DNA of 64,000 bases, from contig NZ_JABEQD010000004.1 of the NCBI RefSeq assembly GCF_014174395.1, positions 62,001-126,000 on the forward strand, in the 5' to 3' direction. Both the position numbers and the translations under genes were made by a program. The number at the start of each line of letters is the position of its first letter. Position 1 is the stretch's first letter. The DNA is from Gluconacetobacter aggeris (GTDB taxonomy: Bacteria > Pseudomonadota > Alphaproteobacteria > Acetobacterales > Acetobacteraceae). Below, one piece after another: positions 48,571 to 56,339 of the stretch. The notes beneath the pieces were generated by a model. The model saw nothing but the letters and a program-made list of their open reading frames with translations, was not told the origin of the DNA and ran no database searches.

Positions 48571-49992
48571 ATGAAGATCGCATCACGGATTGGCGGGAAG
48601 TGCGTCCGGTTCCGGACGGCTCCATTCTGGGCAGCCCTGTCGCTGGGGACATGGCTGGCCGGCGCCGCATCGGGGGCGCTGGCGGCGCAGCCCGTGCTGC
48701 TGGAACATGCGACGATCATCGACGGTACCGGCCGGGCACCATTGGCCGATGGCGCGCTGCTGATCCGCGACGGGCGGATCGTGTCTGTGGGGGCCGCGGG
48801 CACGGTGGCAGCGCCGGGTGCGAAACTGGTCGACCTGACCGGACGGACGATCCTGCCGGGCCTGATTTCCGATCATAGCCATACCGGGCTGGTGAAGGGC
48901 ACGAAGAACGACAGCGCCAACTATACGCGTGACAATATCCTGGCGCAGTTGAAGCAGTACGAGCGCTATGGCGTGCTGACCGTGGTGTCGCTGGGCCTGA
49001 ACAAATCGCCGCTGTTCGACCAGTTGCGGCAGGAACAGCATGCGGGGCGCAATCCGGGTGCCGACCTGTTCGGGGTCGATCAGGGAATTGGCGCGCCCGA
49101 CGGCGTGCCGCCGCAGGGCATGTTCCATCTGGGACCGGACCAGGTCTATCGCCCCACCAGCGTGGCCGAAGCGCAGGCCGCCGTCGATCGCATGGCCGAC
49201 GAGGGCACGGATCTGGTGAAGATCTGGGTGGACGATTTCCGCAATGGCGTTCCGGGGGCCAAGGGCTATCCCAAGATCGACCCGGTGATCTATCGCGCGG
49301 TGATCGAACGGGCCCATGCCCGCGGGCTCCGCGTCGCGGCACACATCCACGATCTCGCTGACGCCAAGGCGCTGGTGACGGCCGGGGCCGACATCATCGC
49401 CCACGGCGTGCGGGACCAGCCGGTCGATACCGATTTCGTCATGCTGATGGAACAGAAGGGGACCTGGTACATTGCCACCCTGGACCTGGACGAGGCGAAC
49501 TATATCTTCGCCGAACATCCGGAATGGCTGGACGATCCTTTCCTCTCGGCGGGGCTGAATCCCGATCTGCGGGCGCAGTTCGCCGACCCGGCCTGGCGGG
49601 CGAAGATCCTGGCCGCCCCCTTGACGGCGGCGGCGAAGAAGGCGCTGGCCCTGAACGCGCGCAATCTGGTCACGCTCTACCGGGCGGGCATCCATATCGG
49701 CTTCGGCACCGATTCCGGGGCGTCCGCCACCCGCATCCCCGGCTTTGCCGAACATCGCGAACTGAAGCTGATGGTCTCGGCCGGCCTGACGCCCATGGAG
49801 GCGCTGGCGGTGGCGACCGGCAATGCGGCGGCCCTGATGCATCTGGACGACCGGGGGATTCTGCTGCCGGGCCGCTGGGCCGACCTGATGGTGGTCTCGG
49901 GCGATCCGGCGGCGGACATCAATGCGGTCGACAGGATCGAGCAGGTCTGGCATCGCGGTGCGCGGACCGAAGGGCCGTTGGTACCCCGTTGA
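48571..49992 (+). CDS. Exported metal-dependent amidohydrolase
   Basis: A 473-residue TIM-barrel hydrolase of the amidohydrolase superfamily with a signal peptide (about 1-38, ending GALAA). The composite domain opens with VLLEHATIIDGTG. Metal ligands are recognisable as HSH in SDHSHTG, the lysine in LVKIWVDD, histidines in AAHIHDLA and IIAHGVRD and the aspartate in GFGTDSGA. The family includes imidazolonepropionase-like and Xaa-Pro dipeptidase-like enzymes, so a periplasmic peptidase or amidase is plausible. The ATG at 48571 follows AGGAAAGG. Context with the TonB receptor suggests digestion of an imported compound. Confidence 0.85.
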   Translation: MKIASRIGGKCVRFRTAPFWAALSLGTWLAGAASGALAAQPVLLEHATIIDGTGRAPLADGALLIRDGRIVSVGAAGTVAAPGAKLVDLTGRTILPGLISDHSHTGLVKGTKNDSANYTRDNILAQLKQYERYGVLTVVSLGLNKSPLFDQLRQEQHAGRNPGADLFGVDQGIGAPDGVPPQGMFHLGPDQVYRPTSVAEAQAAVDRMADEGTDLVKIWVDDFRNGVPGAKGYPKIDPVIYRAVIERAHARGLRVAAHIHDLADAKALVTAGADIIAHGVRDQPVDTDFVMLMEQKGTWYIATLDLDEANYIFAEHPEWLDDPFLSAGLNPDLRAQFADPAWRAKILAAPLTAAAKKALALNARNLVTLYRAGIHIGFGTDSGASATRIPGFAEHRELKLMVSAGLTPMEALAVATGNAAALMHLDDRGILLPGRWADLMVVSGDPAADINAVDRIEQVWHRGARTEGPLVPR

Positions 49993-50048
49993 GTCCGGCT
50001 GCCCTCGCGCGCCGGTTGGCCGGGAGCGCGCGAGGGAGCAGGAGCAGC

Positions 50049-51287
50049 ATGGCCCATATCGTGGTGATCGGCGCCGGACCGGCCGGTCTGGCCGCCGCCG
50101 AGGCATTGGCCGCCGGCGGATGTGCCGTGACGGTGCTGGAGCGCATGCCGACCATCGGCCGCAAGATGCTGATGGCCGGCCGGGGCGGGCTGAACCTGAC
50201 CCATTCCGAACCGCTGGACCTGTTCCTGACCCGCTATGGTGCCGCGCGCCCGTGGCTGGAAGACGCCGTGCGGGCATTTTCCCCCGATGATCTGCGGGCG
50301 TGGGCGGCGGCGCTGGGCCAGCCCTGTTTCGTCGGCAGCAGCGGGCGGGTGTTCCCACAGGCGATGAAGGCCTCGCCGTTGCTGCGGGCATGGGGGGCGC
50401 GGCTGGCGAAACAGGGGGTGACGATCCTGACACGCCATGACTGGACCGGCTGGGACGGGCCGGGACGGGTGCGTGTGGTCTCGCCGCAGGGTGAGCGCGT
50501 GCTGGTCGCCGACGCGGTGGTGCTGGCCCTGGGCGGGGCAAGCTGGGCCCGGCTGGGTGCCGATGGCACGTGGGCCGGCAGGCTGGCCGGGGAGGGGGTG
50601 GATCTGGCACCGTTCCGCCCGGCCAATTGCGGCTTCCGTACCAATTGGAGCGACACGCTGCGTGATCGTTTCGCCGGCACGCCGCTACGCGGCATCGCGC
50701 TGACGCCCCAGGGCGGCGGCCCGACCGTGCGGGGCGAGGCGGTGGTAACGGCGCAGGGGCTGGAAGGCGGGGCGGTCTATGCCCTGTCGGCCCTGCTGCG
50801 CGACCGGATCGTCGCGGACGGGCAGGCGCGGCTGCTGGTGGATCTGCGCCCCGACATGGCCGAGGCGGCGCTGGCCGAGCGGCTGGCGCGGGTGCGGGGG
50901 CGGGAGAGCCTGTCGAACACGCTGCGCAAGGCGTTGCGCCTGCCACCGGTCGCGGTGGCCTTGCTGCGCGAGGGGCCGGATGCGCCGCCGCGTGACGCGG
51001 CGTCGCTGGCGCGCCTGATCAAGGCAGTGCCCGTGACGCTGACGGCTCCCGATTCGCTGGACCGGGCGATCTCCGTGGCTGGCGGCGTGCGGGCCGATGC
51101 GGTGGATGCGCGCTTCATGCTGCGCGCGCTGCCCGGCGTGTTCGTGGCGGGCGAGATGCTGGATTGGGAAGCGCCGACCGGCGGTTATCTGTTGCAGGCC
51201 TGCTTCGCGACCGGTCGGGCTGCGGCGCGTGGCGTGCTGGACTGGTTGCAGGAGGGGGGCAAGGAACGGTATCCGTCCTGTCCATGA
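50049..51287 (+). CDS. HI0933/BaiN-type flavoprotein
   Basis: A 412-residue NAD(P)/FAD-dependent oxidoreductase. HIVVIGAGPAGLAAAEALA opens it, and GRKMLMAGRGGLNLTHSE is the family signature, with two later blocks: VVLALGGASWARLGADG and the C-terminal VFVAGEMLDWEAPTGGYLL. The family has no firmly assigned reaction except for the bile-acid BaiN case. The ATG at 50049 has GGGAGCAGGAGCAGC upstream. Its stop overlaps the start of the ATPase gene by four bases, so the two form an operon. Confidence 0.88.
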   Translation: MAHIVVIGAGPAGLAAAEALAAGGCAVTVLERMPTIGRKMLMAGRGGLNLTHSEPLDLFLTRYGAARPWLEDAVRAFSPDDLRAWAAALGQPCFVGSSGRVFPQAMKASPLLRAWGARLAKQGVTILTRHDWTGWDGPGRVRVVSPQGERVLVADAVVLALGGASWARLGADGTWAGRLAGEGVDLAPFRPANCGFRTNWSDTLRDRFAGTPLRGIALTPQGGGPTVRGEAVVTAQGLEGGAVYALSALLRDRIVADGQARLLVDLRPDMAEAALAERLARVRGRESLSNTLRKALRLPPVAVALLREGPDAPPRDAASLARLIKAVPVTLTAPDSLDRAISVAGGVRADAVDARFMLRALPGVFVAGEMLDWEAPTGGYLLQACFATGRAAARGVLDWLQEGGKERYPSCP

Positions 51288-52777
51288 CGGTTTCGATCAC
51301 GATTGGGGATATGCGGGGTGGCGGCCCGGCGGTCATGGACCTGGCAGAATTGCTGTCCACGCGGCTGCTGGTGCAGGGCAATTCGGGTTCGGGCAAGTCC
51401 CACCTGCTGCGGCGCCTGCTGGAGCAGTCGGCGACGCTGGTGCAGCAGGCGATCATCGACCCGGAGGGCGATTTCGTCAGCCTAGCGGAACGGTTCGGCC
51501 ATCTGGTGATCGACGGCGCCACCCATACCGAGGCCGAGTTGCAGGCGGCCGGCGAACGGATGCGCGTGCATCGGGCCTCGGTGGTGCTGAACCTGGAAGG
51601 CGCGGATGCCGAGGTGCAGATGCGCCGCGCGGCGGCCTTCCTGGGCGGGATGTTCGAGGTCGGGCGCGAATATTGGTATCCGGTGCTGGTGGTGGTGGAC
51701 GAGGCGCAGCTTTTCGCGCCAGCCGCCGCGGGCGAGGTGACGGACGAGGCACGGCGTGCCTCGCTGGGCGCCATGACCAACCTGATGTGCCGCGGGCGCA
51801 AGCGCGGACTTGCGGGCGTGATCGCCACCCAGCGCCTGGCCAAGCTGGCCAAGAACGTGGCCGCCGAAGCGTCGAATTTCCTGATGGGGCGTACCTTCCT
51901 CGATATCGACATGATGCGCGCCGCCGATCTGCTGGGCATGGAACGCCGGCAGGCCGAGAGTTTCCGCGACCTGGAACGAGGATATTTCGTGGCGCTGGGG
52001 CCGGCGCTGTATCGCCGGCCGGTGCCGGTGCGCATCGGCGAGGTGGAGACCGAGAGCCGGTCCGCCGGCCCGTCGCTGCTGCCCATGGCGCCGGCCGCGC
52101 CGCCCGAGGATATTCGCGACCTGATCCTGGCCAAACTGCCGGAGCGCGAGAGCCTGCCGAGGCCGGTCCGGCCGGCCGCCCCGCCGCCGCCCGATATCCT
52201 GGCGCAGCTTGCGGCCCACGCGGCCTCGGCGGCGGTGGAGGCAGAGACGGAGGCGCCGGTAGTGGAAACGCCGGCCGACAAGGCCGAGCAGCGCCGCCGC
52301 TTTCTGGCGATCCTGACCGAAATCCTGCGTGACGAGGATGCGGGCTTCCGGCCGCCGCCCGTGCTGTACCAGGATTTCCTGGTCCGCTGCCGGATCGAGG
52401 GCATGGGGCGCGAGGCGTTGGACATGCCGCGTTTCCGCCGGCTTCTGGCGACCGCGCGGGCCGGTGTGGATGCCGAGACCGCCGAATCCGACCGCTGGAT
52501 GCAGGCGGAACGTATGGCCGTCCCGCTGCCGGAGGATGTGCGGAGCATCTTCCTGCTGATCGCGCGCGCCGCGATGGAAGGCGAACCCTGCCCGTCGGAC
52601 GCAGCGGTCGCGCGCGTCTACGGCACGCATTCGCTGGGTCGTGCCCGCCGCCAGCTGACCTATCTGGAAGAGCAGAACGTCATTGTCCTGCGCGTGGACG
52701 GCATGGGGCGGCGGAGTGCCGCCGTGATCGGGCCGGGATGGGAGACTGCTCCCTCGGACCCGAACGAGGCGGCATAA
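51284..52777 (+). CDS. HerA-like (COG0433) ATPase
   Basis: A 497-residue ATPase. Walker A is GNSGSGKSH at 32-40 and Walker B VLVVVDEAQLF, with IATQRLAKLAKNVAAEA as the following sensor-like helix. The C-terminal half (from about 230) holds a proline-rich linker and an alpha-helical domain. HerA-type ATPases pump DNA in repair or conflict systems, but there is no NurA nuclease or other DNA gene next to it, and bacterial single-copy members are uncharacterised. It is coupled to the flavoprotein gene by ATGA. Confidence 0.85.
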   Translation: MTVSITIGDMRGGGPAVMDLAELLSTRLLVQGNSGSGKSHLLRRLLEQSATLVQQAIIDPEGDFVSLAERFGHLVIDGATHTEAELQAAGERMRVHRASVVLNLEGADAEVQMRRAAAFLGGMFEVGREYWYPVLVVVDEAQLFAPAAAGEVTDEARRASLGAMTNLMCRGRKRGLAGVIATQRLAKLAKNVAAEASNFLMGRTFLDIDMMRAADLLGMERRQAESFRDLERGYFVALGPALYRRPVPVRIGEVETESRSAGPSLLPMAPAAPPEDIRDLILAKLPERESLPRPVRPAAPPPPDILAQLAAHAASAAVEAETEAPVVETPADKAEQRRRFLAILTEILRDEDAGFRPPPVLYQDFLVRCRIEGMGREALDMPRFRRLLATARAGVDAETAESDRWMQAERMAVPLPEDVRSIFLLIARAAMEGEPCPSDAAVARVYGTHSLGRARRQLTYLEEQNVIVLRVDGMGRRSAAVIGPGWETAPSDPNEAA

Positions 52778-53153
52778 TCCGCGCCGAATTGATGTCCCGT
52801 TGTTTCGCTTTAAATTCGAGGTTTTCAAACCTGTTTTAGAAGCGCGAAGGCGGACGCGTGCGACTTGCCGCTGCAACCGCGTCCGGACGCTCCGGCGGGC
52901 CAGCCCTGTTTCCGGCACGAATCATGCAAATATAAGCCCTGAAAAACACGTTCAAGAAGGCCGTCCTTTCCGGCCCGGATCGAAGATGGTGCGCCAAACG
53001 CATTTCATGCTGAAGTCTCATAAGTAAAATTTATCATAAGATATAAAGAGATAAGATTTTATTTTTATCTCACAATTATTTAGATGTTTGATCGAAATGA
53101 CGTGATGGCGGGGCGGTGGCGCCCGAATTGATTCAATCGGAGGGAGGCGAGAG
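52778..53153. other. 376-bp promoter region of the split TonB receptor
   Basis: From about 52990 the sequence becomes AT-rich. It includes the palindrome GAGATAA-N10-TTATCTC at 53048-53071, an operator candidate that does not fit the Fur box well. GGAGGGAGG at 53141-53149 is the ribosome site for the ATG at 53154. No gene is seen in 52778-52990. Confidence 0.5.
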
Positions 53154-53958
53154 ATGCCGCAGGGAAATCTGTTTTGTTCAACATTTCTAAGTCGAAATGT
53201 TGTCCTGCGCTCATGCTGCGCTGCGGTCGCGCTCCTGGGTATGCAGGCCCAGTCCTTCGCGGCAGCTTCGCATGGAACCGGTGGCAAGGCAAAGGCCAAT
53301 GTCGCAGCAGGCAAAGCGTTGCCTTCCGTTCAGCCCGCTGGCGAAGTGCGGAAGGCTCGTCAGGCATCCGCTCCGATGATTGCGCGAGCGAATGAAGATA
53401 TCGCGGTCCAGGGAACGCGTCTGGCCAATTCAGTGCTTTCTCCGTCCACGCGCGAGCATAGTACCGTACAGGTCTTCCGTTATGGCGCGGATCAACTCCG
53501 GGAAACGGGACAGACGAACATCCTTGCCGCGATCGCACAGATTTCACCGGCCGTCACGTCGTCCCCCTTTGGTGGAATTGGCGGAAACGGCCTGAACAAG
53601 ACTATGCAGCTTCGCAATCTGGGAGCTGATCAGACGTTGATGCTGGTGAATGGCAAGCGCCGCCATGTCGATGCCAATTTCAATTATTTCCAGTCCGGTC
53701 CGAATTATGGAACAGATCCTGCCGACCTGTCTCTGATCCCGATCAGTGCCATCGACCATGTCGAGATCATTACCGAAGGCGCGACCGCGCTATACGGACA
53801 GGATGCCGAGGCCGGCGCGGTCAATATCGTCCTGAAGCGCGATACGAAAGGGGGCTCGATCAATCTCCAGAACAGCGGATATTATCTTGGAGATGGCCAG
53901 GCCTTCGACGGAAATGCCAATTACGGCCTCGCCCTTGGGCATGACGGAGGTTATTTTA
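53154..53958 (+). pseudogene. TonB-dependent receptor, 5' part, split by an IS element
   Basis: Codes for about 268 residues of an outer-membrane receptor: signal peptide (SCCAAVALLGMQAQSFAAA), an N-terminal linker, a plug domain with TMQLRNLGADQTLMLVNGKR and ALYGQDAEAGAVNIVLKRD, and the start of the first barrel strands. The reading then runs 14 residues into the mobile element and stops. The 3' part resumes at 56359: joining TTT-A with AC-GTC across one TTA copy restores the frame (GYFNVAAQ), giving an intact 860-residue receptor before insertion. Unless the element leaves, the receptor is not functional; a truncated plug protein may be made. Confidence 0.9.
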
Positions 53959-53974
53959 GAGGCTGTTTGAAAAG
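53959..53974 (+). repeat. Left terminal inverted repeat of the IS
   Basis: GAGGCTGTTTGAAAAG, preceded by TTA (53956-53958). Differs from the right end at two positions. Confidence 0.85.
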
Positions 53975-54118
53975 CCTAAAAACAGCTTAAGAACTTGAGT
54001 CATACCAAGGTAACTTGGTCAGATTTATAATGTAACGAAATGTATCTTTCGTTAGTGCAGCTATCATGTTCTATGTTTGTTCACCATTGAGCCGAAGGCC
54101 GTTGTTGGGCCAAATAGC

Positions 54119-54170
54119 AACGGGGCCGGGTGTAGCAGCACCCGGCCCCGTTAGGGGAGAAGACTCCCCT
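54119..54170 (+). promoter_or_regulatory. Two tandem hairpins in the leader of the 53-aa gene
   Basis: AACGGGGCCGGGTG/CACCCGGCCCCGTT (54119-54152, 14 perfect pairs, loop TAGCAG) is followed after no gap by AGGGGAG/CTCCCCT (54153-54170, loop AAGA). The first could be a terminator that blocks outside transcription from entering the element; the pair could also be a structured leader for the gene at 54210. Confidence 0.6.
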
Positions 54171-54209
54171 GATGGATTCCACCCAACTCAATCACAGGAA
54201 CCCAACCTC

Positions 54210-54371
54210 ATGACCGCGAGAGACTTGGCCCAAGCGGAAATCGAAAGGTGCGCTGCCACCTTTTACGCTACAGGAAGAATTATCATTCCCAGCCCGAGCA
54301 TAATACAGGCAGCACAACGCGAGGATATGCAAATGGCGGCTTCTCGCATTTTGAAAAGTCTTCAGAAATAA
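54210..54371 (+). CDS. IS passenger, small protein of 53 aa
   Basis: Begins MTARDLAQAEIERCAATFYA and ends in DMQMAASRILKSLQK; the whole is likely two helices with one cysteine. Not recognised. It is framed on one side by two tandem hairpins and on the other by a strong intrinsic terminator 7 bp after the stop, which argues it is a real transcription unit rather than a chance opening. The ATG at 54210 has CACAGGAACC upstream. It is too short for a confident function; antitoxin or small regulator is possible, without evidence. Confidence 0.55.
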   Translation: MTARDLAQAEIERCAATFYATGRIIIPSPSIIQAAQREDMQMAASRILKSLQK

Positions 54372-54377
54372 TTTGCA

Positions 54378-54410
54378 GGGGTGACGGTTTTTCCGTCACC
54401 CCATTTTTAC
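54378..54410. terminator. Intrinsic terminator after the 53-aa gene
   Basis: GGGGTGACGG and CCGTCACCCC pair over 10 bp around TTTTT, then ATTTTTAC. It lies between two facing small genes and ends the plus-strand transcript. Confidence 0.85.
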
Positions 54411-54427
54411 CAAAACACTATTAATTA

Positions 54428-54583
54428 TCAACGAACCTCTTTGGGTTCAGCGAAAAATCTTGGGTTTCCGTACTGCATTTTTATGAGTTCTTTTGCATTG
54501 AACACATTACTTGCCGTCACAGAGACCTCTTGAATGCTACCGTTTTTCAGGACGATCTTCGCTTTGAAAAGCTTCTCAGCCAT
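54428..54583 (-). CDS. IS passenger, small protein of 51 aa on the opposite strand
   Basis: Reads MAEKLFKAKIVLKNGSIQEV, then SVTASNVFNAKELIKMQYG, then NPRFFAEPKEVR. The pattern strand-strand-helix with VxASNxFxAKELIxMQYG resembles short accessory proteins found on plasmids and phages, where the helix ends in a conserved aromatic-glycine; I cannot name a family. Codon use is natural for a coding region, and the start ATG at 54583 comes right after the repeated motif TTGGCAGGGCAATGAAACACGG, which may be its operator or leader. The opposed orientation to the 53-aa gene and the shared terminator suggest two small regulated units. Confidence 0.6.
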   Translation of the reverse strand: MAEKLFKAKIVLKNGSIQEVSVTASNVFNAKELIKMQYGNPRFFAEPKEVR

Positions 54584-54591
54584 CTTTGTCA

Positions 54592-54810
54592 CCGTGTTTC
54601 ATTGCCCTGCCAAGGGCATAGCTACGCCACCGACACCTCCTGGCGTCGGGCGGTTGGCAGCGTGTGAAACAAGGTGAACGCACGCCCTGCCTATTTCCCA
54701 GACGATGAACAGCTTTCACCGTTCACCGCTGGACCATAGGTCCGGGTGTTGTATTCGGCAGGCCACCCGACATAGGGGCCGCCTTGTTTCAATCGCGCTG
54801 CCAAGCGCAC
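54592..54810. ncRNA. Structured non-coding stretch with a three-copy motif in the IS
   Basis: TGTTTCA-(3-5 nt)-GCnCTGCCAA occurs at 54595 and 54786 in direct orientation and, reverse-complemented, at about 54652-54674 (TTGGCAGCGTGTGAAACAAGG). The TGCCAA is the loop of small hairpins whose stems differ but stay paired: GCCC/GGGC in copy 1, GCGC/GCGC in copy 3. Copies 2 and 3 could close a stem of about 18 bp around a 110-nt region that includes GGACC-ATA-GGTCC. Either an RNA or tandem protein-binding sites for the divergent genes; the sequence cannot decide. Confidence 0.4.
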
Positions 54811-54951
54811 GGGCAGCCTAGCACATGACCGGCCATGCGGCTACAGCACACGCTAATAGACTGATATATAACAACATTACAAAAATTTTAATTGATTTTT
54901 CTGCCCGATTTATTACCATTACGGAATGGTATTCGCGTTGTGCCCGTAGCC

Positions 54952-55746
54952 ATGGCGTATGACACAGACCTCACTGATGACCAGTGGCGGTTAATCAGGC
55001 GTCATATCCCACGCGCCAAAAAGGGCGGCAGGCCCCGCGAAACCAGCATGAGGCGGGTTATTGACGCCATCATGTATGTGGTGACGCACGGCTGCAAATG
55101 GCGTGGGTTGCCCAAGGACTTCCCGCCGTGGCGCACGGTGTACGGCTATTTCTCTGAATTGCAGGAGCGTGGCCGGTGGCGACGCATACACTACGCCCTG
55201 TATGAGATGGTGCGTGATGAAGCAGGTAGGCAACCCGACCCTACTCTGCTGATTATCGACAGCCAAAGCGTGAAAACCGGCAAATGCGCCGAGGCTCCTA
55301 CCAAGGGCTATGATGGTGGCAAGCGCGTCAAAGGGCGCAAGCGCCACGTTCTGGTCGATAGTATGGGCCTGCTGGTGGACGTGGCCGTCACCCCGGCCAA
55401 CGTGCATGACACCAAAGGCGCCGTGAAGGTCCTCAAAAAGTATCAGAAACGGGTGAAACAACCCCGCGTGAGGAAGATCATCGGGGACAAGGGCTATCGT
55501 GGCGAGATGCTGAAAGGCTTCGTTCGCAAAGCGTTCAAAGCCGTAGTAGCCATAGGCCAGAACCACACCAGCACCGCCAACGGTTTCGTTCCCGACGAGA
55601 AGAGATGGCTGGTAGAACGTGGCTTCGCTTGGTTGGGCGACTATTGGCGCCTATCCATTGATAGAGAACGCCTCATGGCGCATAGTTGTGCCATGGTGAG
55701 ACTGGCCTTCATCAGGTTGATGCTGAGAAGGCTAGTGCCTATGTAG
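54952..55746 (+). CDS. IS5-family DDE transposase
   Basis: A 264-residue single-frame transposase. LTDDQWRLIRRHIP opens the N-terminal DNA-binding domain, CKWRGLPKDFPPWRTVYGYF is the conserved IS5 signature, and the RNase-H-like catalytic residues are D103 in IIDSQSVK, D179 in IGDKGYRG and E222 in VERGFAWL, in the order and spacing of the family. It cuts and joins the element's ends at TTA targets (from this insertion). The ATG at 54952 is preferred; the reading is open a little upstream but starts in AT-rich leader DNA. An AT-rich gene follows 21 bp later, probably in the same transcript. Confidence 0.93.
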   Translation: MAYDTDLTDDQWRLIRRHIPRAKKGGRPRETSMRRVIDAIMYVVTHGCKWRGLPKDFPPWRTVYGYFSELQERGRWRRIHYALYEMVRDEAGRQPDPTLLIIDSQSVKTGKCAEAPTKGYDGGKRVKGRKRHVLVDSMGLLVDVAVTPANVHDTKGAVKVLKKYQKRVKQPRVRKIIGDKGYRGEMLKGFVRKAFKAVVAIGQNHTSTANGFVPDEKRWLVERGFAWLGDYWRLSIDRERLMAHSCAMVRLAFIRLMLRRLVPM

Positions 55747-55767
55747 GGATATAGGAGGGGGAAAGTA

Positions 55768-56103
55768 GTGAAGTTGGCAAATTTGATAAAACAAAATCAT
55801 ACGAATAATTTCATGGTTTCATTTAGACTTAAAAAAATAAGCCGTCCTGACTATAGTGATGTCTATGAGAATCTCCGAAAAAAACTAAAAGAGTACGACA
55901 ATTTTAACCATACAACATCATGCTATATTATTAAGACCGAAGAGGGCATTTTTGACATTTCGTCAGAATTGAAAAAGTTTATTAATCCAGATATTGATAG
56001 AATAATCGTAAAGAATTTAGACGTAGTTGAAGCTACTTTTATTGGTCCGGAAAAATTTTATAAGGAGTTAATCCGATTTATCAAACATATCGAATGGGTA
56101 TAA
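55768..56103 (+). CDS. IS passenger, AT-rich gene for a SinR/Cas2-like small protein (111 aa)
   Basis: A 111-residue product whose gene is about two-thirds A+T, unlike the host genes. It begins with a strand (NFMVSFRLKK), then a helix after PDYSDVYENLRKKLKEYDNF, a strand with TTSCYIIKTEEG, a helix ISSELKKFIN and a strand RIIVKNLD. The order beta-alpha-beta-beta-alpha-beta and the pattern S-F-R-L-K-K near the start, hydrophobic-S-C-Y-I-I-K in the middle and D-x-hydrophobic-I-V-K near the end recall SinR-like and Cas2-like proteins of the ferredoxin fold. That is fold-level resemblance only. GTG start at 55768 with AGGAGGGGG 7 bp upstream. Confidence 0.6.
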   Translation: MKLANLIKQNHTNNFMVSFRLKKISRPDYSDVYENLRKKLKEYDNFNHTTSCYIIKTEEGIFDISSELKKFINPDIDRIIVKNLDVVEATFIGPEKFYKELIRFIKHIEWV

Positions 56104-56187
56104 ACCTACATCAATATCTATACCAAGCTGTTGAGCAACAAGAAATATAATTCTACATTTCCATTTATTGTTCAGCCATTTTAGCAT
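56068..56187 (-). CDS. Possible 39-aa antisense protein at the right end of the IS
   Basis: Reads MLKWLNNKWKCRIIFLVAQQ then LGIDIDVGLYPFDMFDKSD. The ATG at 56187 has GGAGG 5 nt upstream, an excellent ribosome site. It overlaps the last 36 bp of the AT-rich gene on the other strand. In AT-rich DNA such openings are more meaningful than in the host background, but the length is too small for certainty. Confidence 0.3.
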   Translation of the reverse strand: MLKWLNNKWKCRIIFLVAQQLGIDIDVGLYPFDMFDKSD

Positions 56188-56287
56188 TTCATCCTCCATT
56201 TGTGACAAATAGGGCGCAATTAGCCCACCCTAACTTTACCCAAATGGCAGAAATTATCTTCTTACCGGAAATTACCCGTGTAACGGT

Positions 56288-56324
56288 AAACCCACCCAAG
56301 TCGGCTTGTGCCGACTCAGGGTTT
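56288..56324 (+). terminator. Hairpin near the right end of the IS
   Basis: AAACCC and GGGTTT enclose AGTCGGC-TTGT-GCCGACT. It lies between the passenger gene and the right terminal repeat and would end transcription leaving the element. Confidence 0.65.
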
Positions 56325-56339
56325 CAGCCCGTTTGGAGC

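Noticed and set aside
53048-53071. GAGATAA-N10-TTATCTC as a Fur box for the split TonB receptor
   Set aside because: The arms and spacing do not fit the 19-bp Fur consensus; I kept it only as a possible operator of unknown kind.
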